From contig JAJRZO010000072.1 in the NCBI GenBank assembly GCA_024275215.1, forward strand, positions 1 through 5,836: 5,836 bases of DNA, given 5' to 3'. Made by a program: the position numbers and the translations under genes. This document shows, in pieces, positions 5,726 to 5,836 of this stretch (positions are counted from its first letter, which is position 1; every line of letters begins with the position of its first letter). Under the pieces are notes generated by a model, which saw only the letters and a list, made by a program, of their open reading frames with translations, was not told the DNA's origin and did not search any database. This DNA is from Candidatus Zixiibacteriota bacterium (GTDB lineage Bacteria > Zixibacteria > MSB-5A5 > JAABVY01 > JAHJOQ01).

Positions 5726-5836
5726 AGAGGCTGTCCCAAAAGATGTGAAATACAGGTAATTCTGTTTACGGAAATAAGTAGCGTCATTCCCGCGCAGGCG
5801 GGAATCCATTGAATGCGTTGATGTTAAATGGACCCC
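5726..5836. repeat. Possible left part of a dispersed, MITE-like repeat unit
   Basis: The end of the window has no open frame of interest. It starts with AGAGGCTGTCCCAAAAGA (5726-5743), which resembles the GAGGCTGTC-x-CAAAA ends of some insertion sequences and small non-coding elements. It then contains the palindromic core at 5786-5805 and a second inverted pair, TCCATT (5805-5810) and AATGGA (5827-5832), before being cut at AATGGACCCC. No transposase fragment is visible. The opposite end and any target duplication lie beyond the window, so the extent is a guess. Confidence 0.4.
5786..5805. repeat. Palindromic repeat core ATTCCC-N8-GGGAAT
   Basis: A perfect inverted repeat with 8 bp arms (ATTCCCGC and GCGGGAAT) and a 4 nt loop sits inside the longer string GTCATTCCCGCGCAGGCGG. 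It fits the ATTCCC-N8-GGGAAT pattern called dRS3 in Neisseria. Very similar strings are scattered between genes in many unrelated bacteria. Only one copy is visible, so that it is repeated in this genome is inferred from resemblance, not seen. No T-run follows the hairpin on either strand, so it is not a typical intrinsic terminator. Confidence 0.7.

Noticed and set aside
5786..5805. A CRISPR-type repeat
   Set aside because: Only one palindrome is visible, with no regularly spaced second copy and no cas genes. It matches a common dispersed intergenic palindrome instead.

Overview
The window is a bacterial chromosomal segment from a Gram-negative (diderm) organism. Reading left to right on the + strand, it holds the end of tolA, then complete tolB, pal and cpoB (ybgF) genes in the canonical Tol-Pal order, then a 170-codon gene I do not recognise. 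From about 3387 the coding switches to the - strand: a 596-residue DUF2723/TMEM260-like polytopic membrane protein, and upstream of it ssb. The last roughly 215 bases hold the ssb promoter and the left part of what looks like a dispersed palindromic repeat cut off by the window edge.

The Tol-Pal part is very tight. The tolA stop and tolB start overlap (ATGA), about 100 bp separates tolB from pal, cpoB starts 1 bp after the pal stop, and the unknown gene starts about 20 bp after cpoB. The machine spans the envelope: TolA (driven by TolQR, outside the window) reaches across the periplasm to TolB and to Pal, the peptidoglycan-binding outer-membrane lipoprotein. CpoB is a coiled-coil/TPR partner that in E. 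coli links Tol to cell-wall synthesis during constriction. Here CpoB carries a clear lipobox, so it is probably membrane anchored.

The minus-strand unit reads ssb then the DUF2723 gene with a 13 bp gap. A near-consensus sigma70-type promoter (TTGACA, 17 bp, TATATT) sits just upstream of ssb. The DUF2723 gene and the unknown + strand gene converge and overlap by 17 bp at their 3' ends, with no intrinsic terminator visible between them.

Taxonomy is inference only. Classical Tol-Pal genes plus a DUF2723 GT-C-like protein, with base composition that looks close to balanced, would fit an FCB-group or related uncultured lineage (for example Zixibacteria-like), but a proteobacterial-type origin cannot be excluded from this window.

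I found no convincing novel multi-gene system. The best leads are the unknown gene at the end of the Tol-Pal cluster, the ssb/DUF2723 pairing, and the partial repeat at the right edge.
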